NCBI GenBank assembly: GCA_037176885.1
Contig: JAWWNJ010000150.1
Coordinates: forward strand, 434,001 to 498,000
Direction of reading: 5' to 3'
DNA length: 64,000 bases
Source of the DNA: Favolaschia claudopus
Lineage: Eukaryota > Basidiomycota > Agaricomycetes > Agaricales > Mycenaceae
A program made the position numbers and the translations under genes. Of the stretch, positions 34,401-43,243 are shown piece by piece. The notes beneath the pieces are model-generated. The model ran no database searches, was not told where the DNA came from, and saw only the letters and a program-made list of their open reading frames with translations. Each line of letters starts with the position of its first letter. The first letter of the stretch is position 1.

Positions 34401-35428
34401 TCCCAGGATCGGCGTTCAGGCAGCGAGTCAAAGGACTCCTTGTTGAAAACATCGTCAAACTCTCGGGCCCATTCGGGAACGTCCGAGCGCGCCGGGGCTG
34501 AGTTTTTGGCGTATGCCTCAGCCAGGCGCTGGGAGACGGTGCTTCCAGCACGGATATCCTCTCAAGGCAGGAACTGGGTGTAGAACACCCGGTCTCCCGG
34601 CTCAAGGGGGTCATCCACTTCATCCGCATCATCCACTTCATCCACATCATCCTCGTCGTCATCCTCGTAGTCTGGGAACAGCTCCGGCAGGTCATCGTAT
34701 TCATCTTCGCCTAAGTCTATGGCACAGATGGATGGAAGGGGACCAAGTCGGAGCTGCCGGAGGATCTCAGCGGCCAGGCGAGACTCTCTGCGGGCAGCAC
34801 GAGCCTCCAGGCGAGCCTCAGTGCGGCACGTGGAGCACTCGCTGGGGCATCTGCTCATCTTGACCTCTCGGGTGTCCCAGTCGATCTCCGGGTTATGCTT
34901 CCGGAGCCAGGAGTAGCCGAGGATGAGCTTCTGCTTCCCGAGACGGGTAACAGCGAGCTGCATACGCTCAGAGTGACCACGATACTGCAGCACAACGTCG
35001 GCCACCTCACGAATCGCACCAGCCTCATTTGGGGAGCCATCCACGTTGAAAACCGGAATGGGCTGTGCAAGGCGGCGGAGGGGGAGGCCAGACTTAGCTG
35101 CGAACTCAGAGTCAATGAAGTCTGAGGTGGCACCGCAGTCGACGAGACCTTCGAGAGAAAGCTTAGTGGCGTCCTGAACTGCCTGGATCTCAAGGGGGAG
35201 ATGCAGGGAGTTGGCACCAGGTGCAGCAGCAACAGTATAGCGCTGAGGAAGTCTACGCTCCCAAGGCTTTCGCCGGATGCGTGGGGACCGGAAGGGGGCA
35301 GGGGGTACGTCTTTCGTTTCGGCAGGTTCAACAGATGTAACATTGGCAGACTCATCATACAAACATGCGAAACGATTAGGAGACGCGATCGAGGGCGTAC
35401 TGCTCACTCGTCGCGTAGGAGAAAACCC
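31262..35428 (-). CDS. pol: gypsy Pol: protease, reverse transcriptase, RNase H, integrase, chromodomain (one in-frame TGA)
   Basis: Entered by a likely -1 shift from Gag at 35428-35422. The protease has [12 protein letters not shown] (a Cys variant of DSGAT, near 35130). RT starts near 34350 with catalytic VMYFGL and YLDDILIA (near 33900). RNase H shows [13 protein letters not shown] and [10 protein letters not shown]. Integrase has the H-H-C-C finger (VAGHAGRF to CDLCCRTK) and the D,D-35-E core ([27 protein letters not shown]). The chromodomain ([28 protein letters not shown]) lies near 31600. The frame is open from 35428 to 31262 except for TGA at 34564-34562 between protease and RT. The last part of the protein is read from the LTR. 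Confidence 0.92.
31428..31440 (-). promoter_or_regulatory. gypsy polypurine tract
   Basis: AAGGGGGGGATGA lies immediately before the 3' LTR on the minus strand, the expected primer for plus-strand cDNA. Confidence 0.85.
34562..34564 (-). other. In-frame TGA between protease and RT
   Basis: TTCTGCCT(TGA)GAGGAT: the frames on both sides are the same and both read as protein (FYTQFLP before, [16 protein letters not shown] after). A CGA-to-TGA transition is the simplest origin; readthrough is the alternative. Confidence 0.85.
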
Positions 35429-36540
35429 TGCTCTTCCTCGACGGCCACAGACTCTGGCTCAGCCAGCGAGTCGGTGGTGGCAACCCGAGCCACCAGTTCG
35501 GAGAGGAGCTCGGACCCAAGCTGACGGATGACCTCGTCAAGGACGTCAGCAGCTCGGACATCAGCAGGGGTGGGGCAATCCCGCGCCAGGTGCGGGCCGC
35601 CACATCGGTAGCAGCCACGGGGAGGCCCTCTTCCGGAACGTGTGCGATCAACGTCCATGGGGACTACCTGCGAAGGGGGAGCAGGGGCTGGCATGGCACG
35701 AGGGGGAGGCGCATGGGCAGGGACAACGGGGAAGACCCCTGCTGGACGCGAGCGAGAGGCTGGCGGAGCCGAGGGGGCCTTTGGGAGAAGCCCAGCAGCA
35801 CGAGCCCGCACGTGCGATTCGTACTGGCGGTATGCTCGGGTCCGCCAAGCCATGTAGTCGCGGAGGTCTGGCGGGTCGCTGGACGATGTGATGGCCGCAT
35901 TGATGGCAGGGTCAAGGCCAGAGCGGAACTTGGTGACCTTGACCAATGGGTCAGCAAACCCAGCAAGGTCGAAGAGGTCTTCGAAGTCATCAGTGTACTT
36001 GAAGACATCCCGGGAGCCCATATAGTATGCCCTAGACTCGAGTTTGTGTAGGGCGTGGTCCTGCTCGTTCTCCTCAACAAAACGGGAGCAGAACTCCTTG
36101 GTAAAGGCGTCCCAGGTGAGGAAGGGGAAAGGGGTTTTGGAGGACATGCGCTCAGCCCATTTTTGCGCAGAGTCTTTGGACATGAAGGACATGGTGAAAC
36201 GCACTGCCTTTTCCTCAGACATCTCGCCGCCTTCAACAAACGCCTCCGGAACCAGTCGGATGTAAGTCCGAGCTGAGTGAAGGAAGGCCCGGCCAGCCGA
36301 GCGGTCGCCGTCAAAGACGAAAGGGGGGTTCGGTCGAAGGACCGTTTTTGCTGCCGGTGTGAGGTTGGCAAAGAGTCCTGGACTCTCGGCCGGAGGCTCT
36401 GGGGGAGCGGCAGGGGTCGGAGCAGTAGTAGTGGGAGGATTGGCAGCGGTTTGAAAAAGCTCGACCAGGCGGTCAACAGTCCTCTCGAGCCTATCCATCC
36501 GCTCGGCGGCGGCTGCAGCAGCGGCGGCAGAGTCGGTCAT
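35404..36540 (-). CDS. gag: gypsy Gag
   Basis: 378 residues. A Ser/Ala/Pro-rich N-terminus with a helix (MDRLERTVDRLVELF) precedes a retrotransposon Gag domain (about residues 70-200; KWAERMSSKTPFPFLTWDAF, FVEENEQDHALHKLESR). A single CCHC knuckle, CYRCGGPHLARDC, lies near residue 315. It forms the particle shell and binds RNA. It starts 144 bp inside the LTR and stops at TGA 35406-35404; Pol lies in the -1 frame. Confidence 0.93.
   Translation of the reverse strand: MTDSAAAAAAAAERMDRLERTVDRLVELFQTAANPPTTTAPTPAAPPEPPAESPGLFANLTPAAKTVLRPNPPFVFDGDRSAGRAFLHSARTYIRLVPEAFVEGGEMSEEKAVRFTMSFMSKDSAQKWAERMSSKTPFPFLTWDAFTKEFCSRFVEENEQDHALHKLESRAYYMGSRDVFKYTDDFEDLFDLAGFADPLVKVTKFRSGLDPAINAAITSSSDPPDLRDYMAWRTRAYRQYESHVRARAAGLLPKAPSAPPASRSRPAGVFPVVPAHAPPPRAMPAPAPPSQVVPMDVDRTRSGRGPPRGCYRCGGPHLARDCPTPADVRAADVLDEVIRQLGSELLSELVARVATTDSLAEPESVAVEEEQGFLLRDE
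35422..35428 (-). promoter_or_regulatory. Putative -1 ribosomal frameshift heptamer GGGTTTT
   Basis: In the Gag frame the bases read G-GGT-TTT, fitting the X XXY YYZ rule, 15 nt before the Gag stop. Slipping back one base enters the Pol frame, which is open from here. Confidence 0.7.
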
Positions 36541-36669
36541 GGTGGGTTCTAGAGAGGGGGAGGAGGGGGCAAGATTCGCGGTTTGCGCGTCCGAGACAGC
36601 AGAGGAGGAGTCCGACGAAGCGTCTGAAAAATCGCCAAAGCGCGCAATCTTGACCAGTTAATCCCTTGG

Positions 36670-36681
36670 AGCCTTTCTTCT
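36670..36681 (-). promoter_or_regulatory. gypsy self-primer binding site
   Basis: AGAAGAAAGGCT on the minus strand, 2 nt inside the 5' LTR, is the exact complement of AGCCTTTCTTCT in the LTR (36813-36802), where transcription is predicted to begin. This is the Tf1-type self-priming layout. No tRNA-like TGG primer site adjoins the LTR. Confidence 0.68.
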
Positions 36682-36683
36682 GC

Positions 36684-37016
36684 TGTAAGGGCAACCTTTA
36701 GGACCCGAGATGTCTCGAGGGTCTAGCGAGGGAGAATCCAAAGTTAATTAAGAAGCTACTAAGAATACATCACAGCGCACCTAGCGAGGGAGAATCCAAA
36801 GAGAAGAAAGGCTGAGGATTCCCACGCTAGGTGCAGTAAACATATAGTAACTAGTTCCCACAAGCTCGGAGCAATCGGCAATGATCCCGGGCCAAGTCAC
36901 ATGCCTTACTCCACGATGACATAGGGCTTTGGGGATTTGACGGGAAAGTGGGAAATCTGCAGGAGGCCTGCGTCATAGGTGGCTGTGTAGTGCCAAAAGA
37001 GGGAGTTCCCCTGACA
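36684..37016 (-). repeat. gypsy 5' LTR
   Basis: 333 bp, identical to 31095-31427. Promoter elements read on the minus strand: TATATG at 36846-36841 and a pyrimidine-flanked A at 36813 as the likely start, 33 nt downstream. Confidence 0.95.
36802..36846 (-). promoter_or_regulatory. Predicted gypsy core promoter and transcript 5' end
   Basis: TATATG, then about 27 nt, then CTC-A-GCC as the initiator. The first 12 nt of the predicted RNA are those complementary to the primer site at 36681-36670. Confidence 0.55.
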
Positions 37017-37069
37017 CTGTCCATCACCTCTCTCCGTCTTCTCTAGCCAATCCCTACTGTCCAGTTCTC

Positions 37070-37822
37070 ATGGTGTACCGCGCAAAGTCCGATCGGGTCA
37101 AAGCCCAGGAGGCCAGTCGAAAGAAGGAGGCAAATATAGCGGCGGCGGTGCAGGAGTGGGACAGGGAGCGCGTCAAGCCCGCCATCTTAGGCAAGCCCAA
37201 AACTGTCTCTGATCTCTCTTTCAAATACGGGATTCCTTACATGACACTATCTCGACGAGTACATGGTGGACAGAGTATTCGACAAGCCAATCAAAAGAAG
37301 CAAAAGGTCCCCATCGTCACGGAGTGGGCACTCGTCCAGTTCATGCGTGAATCCGCGGATCGAGGCTTCCCATTCATCCATCGACAGATAGAGCAGTATG
37401 CCATGGGGTTGAAGAAGATGAACCAGGCACTGCGATTGCAGGAGGAGAAACAAGTGACGGAGCGAGCAAAGCTTTTTCAAGGCAAAGCTCAGTGCCTCTC
37501 ATCAGCCGAGTTTGTTGCCAAGGTGAATGAGATCAGCGAGGGGAAGAAGGCGAAGGAAGCGGGGAAGGAGAAGAAGCGGGTCGAGCGGGAGCGAAGGAAA
37601 GAGTTGCGAGCAGAGATTGGGCTGGAATGGGCTGAGATGAAGCGCCAGCACGCTGCTGCTGTTGAGAACTGGGTGGCGGAATGCTCTAAGCTGCAGGAAA
37701 CCGGCGTGAAGAAGAAGGACCTTCCCCCAAAGCCGAAATTGGGCAAGAAACCGAAGCTACCGGTCGTGGAGGATGAGGATTCGGAGGAGGAGGATGAGCT
37801 GAATGAGGAAGGTGACGTGTGA
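37070..37822 (+). CDS. pogo-2 protein: DNA-binding domain and C-tail of a pogo transposase, no DDE core
   Basis: An uninterrupted 250-residue frame. Residues about 40-60 form a psq-type HTH (TVSDLSFKYGIPYMTLSRRV). Residues 80-110 are the start of a Tc5/CENP-B-type second HTH (VTEWALVQFMRESADRGFPF, IHRQIEQYA). Then, directly, comes a charged helical tail (GKEKKRVERERRKELRAEIG, KLEETG-like, PKPKLGKKPKLP) with an acidic end, typical of the C-terminal tail of basidiomycete pogo transposases. The roughly 200-residue DDE domain expected between them is missing without loss of frame. The gypsy element inserted 48 bp upstream, possibly in its promoter. The product may bind the pogo-2 ends without cutting. 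Confidence 0.72.
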   Translation: MVYRAKSDRVKAQEASRKKEANIAAAVQEWDRERVKPAILGKPKTVSDLSFKYGIPYMTLSRRVHGGQSIRQANQKKQKVPIVTEWALVQFMRESADRGFPFIHRQIEQYAMGLKKMNQALRLQEEKQVTERAKLFQGKAQCLSSAEFVAKVNEISEGKKAKEAGKEKKRVERERRKELRAEIGLEWAEMKRQHAAAVENWVAECSKLQETGVKKKDLPPKPKLGKKPKLPVVEDEDSEEEDELNEEGDV

Positions 37823-38187
37823 CATCCGTTTCACCAAGGACCCCGAAACGTGACATTTGGGATCAAAATTTTGTGTCGTTCATCGCACTTCCTCTCATAC
37901 GAAAGTACCCATAATTATACTCAATACCTACTTGTTATATGCTCTAGTAGTGCCTACACGAGTTCCAGGATTTTTGCGATACAAATGCGGAGCATAGATC
38001 GAAAACATCAAAGTTGATCACCATCGAGCCGTACTACACTGTAAGTCCACCAGATGTTGAGTGCATAGTGTGCTCATCCCAGTGTTACTTACACCAATAC
38101 ATGGTGCTAGTAGGTCTGTCAACTACAGCCTACTGAAAATCGGTTGGTTAAGTTCTCCCACCTCGGCATCGCAGGGAATACACAATA

Positions 38188-38396
38188 GCCTGTTTGCGAT
38201 GCAGCCATTGAATGGCTAATGGCTAAATAAGTGTCCAAATTCCGGCGTATTGACAAAAGATGCCCCCAGTTCGAGAGTCCAAATTTCATTCTAGGTAGCT
38301 CTTATTGATTTCTACATGAAATTATAGCCCATCAAAGTTTCCTAATGCGGAAATCGGTAGCCATTCAATGGCTCCAATGGCTCTTCGCAAACCCTC
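38188..38396. mobile_element. 209-bp MITE related to the 440-bp family
   Basis: Inverted ends GCCTGTTTGCGATGCAGCCA and (mirrored) GAGGGTTTGCGAAGAGCCAT, TA at 38186-38187 and 38397-38398. The terminus resembles GAGACTTTGCGCAGAGCCA of the 440-bp MITE. GCCATTGAATGGC sits at each end. Confidence 0.72.
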
Positions 38397-38413
38397 TAAT
38401 GAATGGGGAAACA

Positions 38414-38870
38414 TTATTCGAAGTTCTGGTTGCGGAAAGATTGAGCCAAATTTTCCTTATTGATGTTGCTTGGAATACCGCAGACGTTGACGGTCGCGTG
38501 TGTGCGGAGGCTGATGCTGTCTAGAGGTCCGAGAGGAATCATCTTGAACGTGGGGTCAGCTCAAAGAGGTGTGAAAATGGATAGAAAACAATACGCAGAG
38601 ACAATATCTCCCAACAGATAATAATCGAGAGGAGCAAGCTCCTGAGAGTACACTTCACGCGCGGGCTGAAAATATTAATGAAGGCGCGCAATTAAGCAAA
38701 GGGCTTCTTATACACACATGAATACCCGTGCGATAGCAGCCAATGTGGGGAAACTCCAAGTTTTCGACATTAAAACAGCAGAGAGACGCGATGGTTGCGG
38801 CGACAGAGGATCCCAAGTAGATTTGACCGCATCCTCATTATACCCGATCCCTGGCCGCCATTGTCCATCG
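38414..38870 (-). pseudogene. C-terminal exons of an unrecognised gene
   Basis: In-phase exons on the minus strand read NEDAVKSTWDPLSPQPSRLS, then after an intron ending in TTTTCAG, REVYSQELAPLDYYLLGDI, and after another intron LGPLDSISLRTHATVNVCGI, to a TAA at 38416-38414. The upstream part is not found. Splice sites are plausible; the function is unknown. Confidence 0.35.
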
Positions 38871-39250
38871 CGTTCAGCCTAAGATAAGGCTTGAGGAGGT
38901 GGAATACTTGAAACTTGAAAAAGACTCGGAGAAGGGGAGGGGCAGTATCCGTTGCGATCCTGCCTTGATCCTGCCAAACGGTAACCATCATCTCGTGATG
39001 GGATCATCGGAGATTGAATGACTTGGTATCTTTTGCTTGCGTTCGCCGGTTTCAACGATATCGATATCCGTGCAGCCCCGATAACCGCCTTTGTGTTGGG
39101 GAGTTTTGGGATGTAGCGATTGAATCTACCCTACTCAAGTCTGGATTGTTTATCCAGAATCTACATGATTCGAAGTGTCTCTGATATAGATTCCCGTGCA
39201 AGCAGAAAGTAGTAGAAAAAGTCAAAAAGTCAAAAAAAGCTAGAAAAGAC
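38871..39250. other. No gene seen
   Basis: AT-rich sequence ending in AAAAAGTCAAAAAGTC tandem words just before the CACTA-like element. Confidence 0.4.
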
Positions 39251-39976
39251 CACTGTGCAAAGTATACATCATGAAATTCATGCAAACTGTCATGAATTTC
39301 AGGTTTCATGATGTTTTGTCATGAAGCACACCATGAATTTCAAGGGGGGTTTCATGATGCTCAGAAGCTCATTTTTGCAAGATTATGAATTCATGACAAA
39401 ACATCACGAATTTTCGTCATAAAGAACCGAGCGATTTTTTCTGGCTAAGTCCACCAAGAGTTAAGTGGGTAGGGTGCTAATATCAATAATAAAGCCAATA
39501 AATGGTATCAGTCGGTCTCTGGTCTCTATCAAGTGCACACTGCTGAAAATTAGAAACAAATGAGGAGAACGGGGATGAACAACTTGAGACTGTGCAGTAT
39601 GACATCCATATATTGGCGAAGCTAACAAAGTTTATAATTCCCACTTAGTCTACCAGTAGTACTCTCAACGTGATATACTGTAGTGTGTCACACGGCGGTC
39701 TTGAGTTCGATACCGGCTGGTGGCATCTGAGGTTGGTGGTGGTATGAGGTTGGTGGTTATTTATTTGCTTTGCACCGCTCTCGTTTCATGATATTTTGTT
39801 CTGAAATAAGTAAAACATCATGAAAAAACGTCATGAAGAGCCCCATAATCATCATGAAAACATACTTTCAATTCATGATGTTTCGTTAGCAATTTCCAGG
39901 CGATTCATCATGAATTCCTGGACATAATGTTAGGATTTTCATGGCCAACAACATCATGAATTTCATTTGCACAGTG
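39251..39976. mobile_element. CACTA-like MITE copy 2 (uninterrupted)
   Basis: CACTGTGCAAAG and its mirror TTTGCACAGTG form the ends; GAC is duplicated at 39248-39250 and 39977-39979. A CACTG terminus with a 3-bp duplication fits the CACTA/EnSpm superfamily. Both ends carry many CATGAAATTC/TTTCATGATG words. It reads through the pogo-2 insertion site of copy 1. Confidence 0.75.
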
Positions 39977-40053
39977 GACATTCTCTTGTTTGAGAAGACA
40001 TGGAAAAAAAGTTGTGAAAAAAGTCGAAAAGACAAAAAGATTCTTGGGAAGCA

Positions 40054-40473
40054 GTGGGCGAAGACGGCTCGTTGTGGCGGGCATGGTTGAGCATCGACCG
40101 TGCGATGTCCCCATGCCAGGCCCAGATCATCCGATCTCATATGTTCAGCGATGCTCCTCAACTGCACTCTGTGAGGTTATCCGTGTGCTTCGAGCCCGAC
40201 ATTATCGCTTTGCCGTGGGCTAACCTATCTCATTTGGAGCCAACCCTTCTTTCTCCGCAAGAGTGCGCGACAATTCTTAGTGAAGCTAAGAATCTTTCGT
40301 GCTTTCGTGCAGTGATAGTGGACTGCGACGATCTTCTCCCCGCGATCCCAAGTCTTCCAAAATTGCAGAGCTTGACAGTGATAGGAAATGCGGAGGACTC
40401 ACCTCGCGAAGATTTACTTGACGCTTTGACGTTACCTATGCTGCGTCAACTGAATCTACATGGCATCTGGTAA
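40054..40473 (+). pseudogene. F-box/LRR protein fragment
   Basis: 139 residues with LHSVRLSVCFEPDIIALPWA, NLSHLEPTLLSPQECATIL and LPKLQSLTVIGNAEDSP, the leucine-rich pattern that follows the F-box in agaricomycete F-box proteins. The N-terminal F-box is absent. The CACTA-like element lies 75 bp upstream, and the fragment ends 160 bp before hAT-2. Confidence 0.5.
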
Positions 40474-40635
40474 TTGGTTTGGCACCTGAACAAGTGGTAC
40501 ATGACTGACGCAAGGCATCCAAGGCTAATACCTAATCCATGGCACAGCGTCGTCGTCAGTGGAGGAGGCAGAGGCGAGGAAGGCGGAGTTGGCGAAGATT
40601 TGGGATATTAAAGATGTGGGGGACACACATCGGCT

Positions 40636-43189
40636 TAGTGCTGCCGCGGCTCGGCTTCGGCTAGCTCGGCTCGGCTTTTGATGGCTCTAGAGCCATCACC
40701 AGCCATCACCAAGCCGAGCCGAGCTATTTTTGACGGCTGGCTTATGTAGCTTGCGGCTCAGTCACGGCTCTGCAACGGCTCAGACAAAAATTTTCTTTCT
40801 ACGCATCTCGACGGCCGCTATGATGACTTGGCCTTCTTTTCTACCTTTCAGAAGCTTTGTAGTCCCTGAATACGAGACGGGCGACCTCCAGCAAGCCTCC
40901 CACCGCAGTCTTACGGGCAATTAGGGAGCGATGGCGGTCAAAACCAAGTCGAAATCAAAGTTTCTCGCTATCTCCACCCATCCACTGGTTTACGCGCACA
41001 CCTGGAGTTACTTTGGCGCTTAACTCTGGCTTTCTTTGAGAGTGAGAGCTGACTTCACATTTTTTCACAGTGGAACGCTCCTACACCACCTACATCGCTC
41101 TTGGGGACGCCACAGCTATTTCTTCTTCATACGAGGCAATTCACGGGCTTGTTTCTTGGCTTTTCGCTTGTGTGAATTGATTCGTGGGTCAAGTGGGCCT
41201 GGGGCGGACAAGGTGATTATGATAATTCCTCTTGGTGACTGTCGCCAACGACACACTGCGTTCCGACGTCGGCTACACTGGCCATTTTTAGCTGAAAGAA
41301 CCCGAGGTCTAGGTGAGCCTAGGCGCCTGAACAGCCTCCGTTCAGCCGGCTACGCTCAGCTAAGTTAACAGTCGGGTGTCACCATCTAAAAATACCCCAA
41401 AATTCTAAGTTTAGCCGACCCCGGAACGCAGTGACATCTTGTAATTCCGAGCTAGAATTTTCTTGTATCTCTTGCTCTCCTAACATTGAATCTGCACTTT
41501 GAATCCATCTACCGACTTGCATTGCCCTCCACCCGACACCGGAACTAAGCACTCTTTGAACGGTTGTCTTCCAGCATCCTCTCATATACCCTTGTCGCTT
41601 GGGATCGGCCTCTAAGCGAGAATTTGGTTGAGAACGATGCTTGGTTTGGACCCGTCATCAGTTTGTGCTATTTAGTACGACTCAGGCATCGTACAAACAT
41701 ATTCACAGTTATCACGACTCTCACAGACAGATCCAGTAACATTTGCTCATTGTAAAGTGCATCGTACAAAAACTTGAAGTCATATGTTGTAAAGTGATGA
41801 TTATACATCGGAGGATTGAGTTGCCAACGAGAATGTGGGATTGGAAGAAACGGACTCAAACATCTGTATTTAGTATTCGCTGCCGCTGGCCTCTGCCTCT
41901 ATTCACCCTATCTACTCGTCTGTCAGCATTCTCGAGATGGAATTCAATCTCTGACCATTTTTGATAGAGAGTCTCTGAATTCAGCCATGAAAGTGGCATT
42001 GCTTTCCGCGTTGTCCGCAGTGATGCATCCAAGGTGGGGGGATCCAGTCAATCAAAGCATTCATATGAATAAGCATTCACAATACACACCGTGAAAAGAG
42101 ATGTCCTGAACGGACCCAGAGCGCTCGGTGCTTTGATTGGACTGTCTCCGAAATGTGAGTGGGGTGAAAGGAGGCTGGCAAGGGCCGGAGGAAGTCGTGC
42201 GAGTCGGCAAAGGACAGCGACAAGTCGCTGGCATATCGGAACAAGATTCTTCGTCACCGCTGGCGGGTCCGGCAAAATTTACACACGGACGATCGGTGCA
42301 GGGGGCAGGAGTGTGTAGAACGTGGTTATTGAAGAGGTCGCGAGTGTAGACCTCCGGGCGGACTGAAATTGGTCGTGAGATCAAGCTAAAACGACAAAAA
42401 AAAGGGGGGGGGGGGAATAGAAAACCTACGTGTCGCAGAATTCTCGCTACCTCGTTCGATGGGAAGCACGGGAGATTCGGGGCGGGGGTAAGGTTGACGC
42501 TGGTGGCTCGTTGTAGGCTGAGGAGGTGAATGAGGCGTAGATGACGTCTCGTCTTGTTCAGTTGCATCGTGACTGCCTTGACTGGCGTGCGATTGGGCCG
42601 GTGAGTGTTCTGTATTGTATCAAGCAAGGATTAGCAGTAAGTAAGGCGTGAAGAATATACCGTTTGTAGTCGGGCGACAGTTAGCAGGCATTGGAATGTC
42701 GACAAAACCTGTGAAAGTTAGGCATGAGATACTTATAGTGTAGCTAGGTCTGGGGTACCGAACGCACGAAGATAGATTCAGGACCCCAAAACACGGATAG
42801 AAGGTCGACCCTGACATATGTCCATACGGAGCCCTGCAAATGTTCGAGCGAATGTAGTACTACATCGGTGCGCGATCCGTTTGAGGAAATTAAAACTGGG
42901 AAGAAAAGGACTTCTTGACCAGGACAGCGGACACGTGGGCGATTGAAACGCGGGGAGTAGAAGCCAGACATCGAAGGAGGAAGACAGGTGAGCATTTGGG
43001 AGCAATGAGCGCACCGAGAGCACCACAGCAGGCGATGTGGTGGAAAGTCGCAAGCTGCGGCTGAGCCGGGCTCAAGCCGGGTTGAGCCTGAGCCGAGCCA
43101 CGTGGAGCTGCCTTGGCAACGGCTGGCTCAGCTTAAAATAGCTCGGCTCTATCGGCTCAGCCGAGCTGAGCCGAGCCGCGGCAACACTA
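40636..43189. mobile_element. hAT-2, non-autonomous, with GGCTCGG words
   Basis: Ends TAGTGCTGCCGCGGCTCGG and CCGAGCCGCGGCAACACTA. Subterminal zones 40650-40790 and 43060-43180 are arrays of GGCTCGGCT/AGCCGAGCC. The expected 8-bp duplication is not exact (CATCGGCT against CATGATCG). No transposase; one spliced gene is carried (42061-42691). Confidence 0.72.
42061..42691 (-). CDS. Three-exon hypothetical gene inside hAT-2
   Basis: Exons 42691-42661, 42609-42430 and 42385-42061 join in phase through 51- and 44-nt GT-AG introns. The product (about 178 residues) starts MPANCRPTTN, is Ser/Gln/Pro-rich, and then has PEVYTRDLFNNHVLHTPAPC and several cysteines (CTDRPCVNF, CSDMPATCRCP). An upstream exon is possible, but the frame there meets a stop. 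It resembles no transposase, so it may be a captured host gene piece. The model is tentative. Confidence 0.35.
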
Positions 43190-43243
43190 CATGATCGGCT
43201 GCTTGGGATGCGCGTTGACCAGGACTTGGAGGCTGGTACTATG

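Larger units (their letters stand above)
31095..37016 (-). mobile_element. Full-length Ty3/gypsy chromovirus retrotransposon
   Basis: The element is 5,922 bp, flanked by the 5-bp duplication CTGTC (31090-31094, 37017-37021), with two 333-bp LTRs identical by eye. On the minus strand the order is LTR, primer site, Gag, protease-RT-RNaseH-integrase-chromodomain, polypurine tract, LTR. The LTR identity points to a very recent insertion. The chromodomain and self-primer layout place it with Tf1/sushi-type chromoviruses. Confidence 0.95.
30697..38041. mobile_element. pogo-2, non-autonomous pogo-type element hosting a gypsy insertion
   Basis: Terminus CAGTGTAGTACGGCTC is mirrored as GAGCCGTACTACACTG at 38026-38041; TA flanks at 30695-30696 and 38042-38043. 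Without the gypsy element it is about 1.4 kb. Its only gene is 37070-37822, a transposase-like protein lacking the catalytic domain. Confidence 0.8.
30492..38147. mobile_element. CACTA-like MITE copy 1, split by pogo-2
   Basis: The left part 30492-30694 begins CACTGTGCAAAG and is dense in TTTCATGATG/CATGAAATTC words. It aligns with 39251-39445. The right part 38044-38147 (AGTCCACCA, TACTGAAAAT) aligns with 39455-39553. Between them pogo-2 occupies a TA. The right terminus of this copy is lost after 38147. Confidence 0.72.

Noticed and set aside
39690..39745. Possible tRNA T-arm (GAGTTCGATACC)
   Set aside because: No matching acceptor, D-arm or anticodon stem could be placed; the sequence is inside the CACTA-like MITE.
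40628..43197. Exact 8-bp target duplication for hAT-2
   Set aside because: The flanks CATCGGCT and CATGATCG match only partly, so no duplication is claimed.
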